A DNA stretch of 7,027 bases. Origin: Deltaproteobacteria bacterium (GTDB lineage: Bacteria; Myxococcota_A; Polyangia; JAAYKL01). Of the stretch, positions 5,413-7,027 are shown in pieces (the first letter of the stretch is position 1; each line of letters starts with the position of its first letter). Both the position numbers and the translations under genes were made by a program. A model generated the notes under the pieces. It saw nothing but the letters and a program-made list of their open reading frames with translations. It had not been told where the DNA came from and ran no database searches. The stretch covers positions 1-7,027 of the forward strand of contig JAABTR010000476.1 in the NCBI GenBank assembly GCA_011389755.1. The letters run 5' to 3'.

Positions 5413-7027
5413 ATGAGCGATTGGCGTGCAAAATACCAGGAAAAAAAGGTCGAGCCCGCGGACGTGCTGGCCAAGATAGATCCCGGCATGAACATCTTTA
5501 TCGGGACCGGCGTGGCAGAGCCTCGAACCCTCGTCAAGAGCCTGATGCACTCCAACGCCCCGAACCTCCAGGACCTGGCTCTGTTGCAGATAGTGAGCTT
5601 CGGGGACGCTCTGAGCGAGAGGGAGCTGCACCAGGCGACCTTCCGGCTCAAGACCTTTTACTCGGGCTGGATGGTCAGCGATCTCATCACCAAGGGGCGC
5701 GTCGACCTCATCCCCAGCCGTTTTTCGACCATCCCGTCTCACTTCAAGCAAAGACGCATCCCCCTCGACGTCGCGTTCGTGCAGGTGACGCCGCCGGACG
5801 AGAACGGTTACTGCAGCCTCGGCGCCGCGGCGGATGTGTCGAAGTCGGCCATGCGGGCCGCGAAGATGGTCGCGGGCGAAGTCAACGCCCAGGCGCCTTT
5901 TACCTTCGGAGACACGCTGGTGCACATCAGCGAAATCGACTTTTTTGTCGATTCTACCGAGCCGCTGTTTTACTTCGACAGGTGGCACGTCGATGAGGTG
6001 TTCGACAAGCTGGCGGCCAACGTGGCCACCATGGTGAGGTCGGGAGACTGCCTGGCGTTCTCCATCGGCCCTGTTTTCGAGGCGCTCGCCAAGCACCTGA
6101 CCTCCAAGCGGGACCTGAGCATTCACTCTCCGTTCTTCACGGATGCGCTCATGGACATGGTGTGCAGCGGCGCCGTTACCAATCGGTTCAAGGAGACCTT
6201 CAGGGGAAAATCGGTGGCGACGTATGTCCTGGGCTCGCGGCAGCTCATGGAGTGGATCGACCGCAACCCGCTGGTGGAGATGCAGGCCATCGACAAGGTG
6301 TGCAGCCCCCTCGAGATCGGACGAATCAGTCGCTTCGTGACGATCCTTCCGGCCAGCAAGGTGGACCTGACGGGCCGGCTGGCGCTCCACTTCGGCAAGG
6401 GCAACGTCGCCGCTGGGCCCAGCGAGGCGGTGGATTTCGTAAACGGCGCGGAGCTCTCGAATGGCGGCAGGACGATTGCGGCGCTGCCCAGCCGGAACAG
6501 GCAAGGCCAGTCCAACGTGCGGCTGTCGGTCGAGGGGCTCCCCAACCAGTTCAGCTTCAACGCGTCGGTGGACGCGGTCGCCACGGAGTACGGCGTCGCG
6601 CACATGATGGGGCGCACCATCCGCGAGAGGGCCCAGTCGCTCATCGACATCGCCCACCCCGACGACCGAAAGGCGCTCGTCGAAGAGGGGAAGGCGGCTC
6701 GCATCCTCTACCCGGACCAAATTTTTCTGGACGTCTCGGCGTCATGTTACCCGTCGGAGATCCACACGCGCCACACCTTCGGCAACGGGGTCGATGTCCT
6801 CTTTCGGGCTATCAGGCCGTCTGATGAGGACGCCATGCGCCGGCTCTTCTACAGCGTCTCGGACGAGGCGATCTACTACCGTTACTTCAGCCCCATCAAC
6901 ACCATGCCCCACACTCAGATGCAAAAGTACGTCAACGTGGACTACAACCAGACCATGGCCATCGTGGGGATTCACAACGACGAGATCATCGCTGAGGCGC
7001 GCTACGCGCGGATCGCCACCCAGCCCA
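5413..7027 (+). CDS. Acetyl-CoA hydrolase/CoA-transferase-like protein fused to a Pat-like GNAT acetyltransferase domain (3' end outside window)
   Basis: The frame is open from ATG 5413 to the window edge (538 codons, no stop). Residues about 1-455 form the two halves of the acetyl-CoA hydrolase/4-hydroxybutyrate CoA-transferase family: IFIGTGVAEPRTLVKSLM (28-45), VQVTPPDENGYCSLG (123-137), EAVDFVNGAELS (338-349), VTEYGVA (about 394-400) and RERAQSLIDIAHPDDR (about 408-423). From about 463 a GNAT domain begins with FRAIRPSDEDAMRRLFYSVS and continues through YYRYFSPI and VDYNQTMAIVGI, resembling the acetyltransferase domain of Pat-type protein lysine acetyltransferases. Its acetyl-CoA-binding motif A would lie beyond the window. 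A striking change sits at 237-245: the family signature IHTEMFSDG, which holds the catalytic Glu, reads IHSPFFTDA here, with Pro240 where the Glu is expected. Ordinary CoA-transferase chemistry is therefore doubtful. The gene may be part of the lipid operon or a general acyl-CoA or acetylation function placed downstream. Confidence 0.88.
   Translation, partial: MSDWRAKYQEKKVEPADVLAKIDPGMNIFIGTGVAEPRTLVKSLMHSNAPNLQDLALLQIVSFGDALSERELHQATFRLKTFYSGWMVSDLITKGRVDLIPSRFSTIPSHFKQRRIPLDVAFVQVTPPDENGYCSLGAAADVSKSAMRAAKMVAGEVNAQAPFTFGDTLVHISEIDFFVDSTEPLFYFDRWHVDEVFDKLAANVATMVRSGDCLAFSIGPVFEALAKHLTSKRDLSIHSPFFTDALMDMVCSGAVTNRFKETFRGKSVATYVLGSRQLMEWIDRNPLVEMQAIDKVCSPLEIGRISRFVTILPASKVDLTGRLALHFGKGNVAAGPSEAVDFVNGAELSNGGRTIAALPSRNRQGQSNVRLSVEGLPNQFSFNASVDAVATEYGVAHMMGRTIRERAQSLIDIAHPDDRKALVEEGKAARILYPDQIFLDVSASCYPSEIHTRHTFGNGVDVLFRAIRPSDEDAMRRLFYSVSDEAIYYRYFSPINTMPHTQMQKYVNVDYNQTMAIVGIHNDEIIAEARYARIATQP

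Noticed and set aside
3678..5651. A 657-codon open frame on the minus strand
   Set aside because: It lies antisense to the ligase and radical SAM genes, both of which have complete family motifs. Its product is rich in His/Arg/Val/Glu without domain patterns, as expected from the reverse of GC-rich coding DNA.
5041..6720. A 559-codon open frame on the minus strand
   Set aside because: It is antisense to the radical SAM end and the CoA-transferase. Its composition is that of a reverse shadow and no ribosome-binding site or motif is visible.

Overview
The window is GC-rich coding DNA from a bacterium, packed almost without gaps. Gene content (type II fatty-acid/polyketide-like proteins, a cobalamin-binding radical SAM enzyme, and a CoA-transferase fused to a Pat-like GNAT domain) suggests a Gram-negative, deltaproteobacterial-type genome (Desulfobacterota or Myxococcota relatives). 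This placement is inference from gene families and composition; there is no rRNA or other taxonomic marker here.

Layout: (a) 2-232, plus strand, is the 3' end of an unrecognised polytopic membrane protein. Its end overlaps the end of the next gene tail to tail by 60 bp. (b) 1849-173, minus strand, is a tight three-gene operon: acyl carrier protein, COG4648-type membrane protein, and GT2 glycosyltransferase. (c) 1850-2001 is the only real intergenic control region. It holds a perfect 11-bp inverted repeat and back-to-back candidate promoters. (d) 2002-7027, plus strand, is a second operon: FabG-like ketoreductase, ANL-superfamily acyl/aryl-adenylating ligase, B12-binding radical SAM protein, and the start of an acetyl-CoA hydrolase/transferase-GNAT fusion that runs off the window.

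How it may work: the ACP, COG4648 protein, GT2 enzyme, AMP ligase and FabG are the accessory set characteristic of aryl polyene-like clusters. In that scheme the ligase activates a free acid starter, the ACP carries the growing chain, the FabG protein reduces beta-keto groups, and the membrane-associated GT2 and COG4648 proteins finish or place the product at the inner membrane. The condensing enzymes, dehydratases, thioesterase, acyltransferase and exporter such a pathway needs are not in this window and would have to lie beyond it. The unusual element is the B12-type radical SAM enzyme, translationally close behind the ligase. It suggests the acyl chain or head group receives a radical modification (for example C-methylation, cyclisation or rearrangement), giving a lipid or pigment that is not a plain aryl polyene. 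The last gene is a CoA-transferase relative in which proline occupies the position where I expect the catalytic glutamate.
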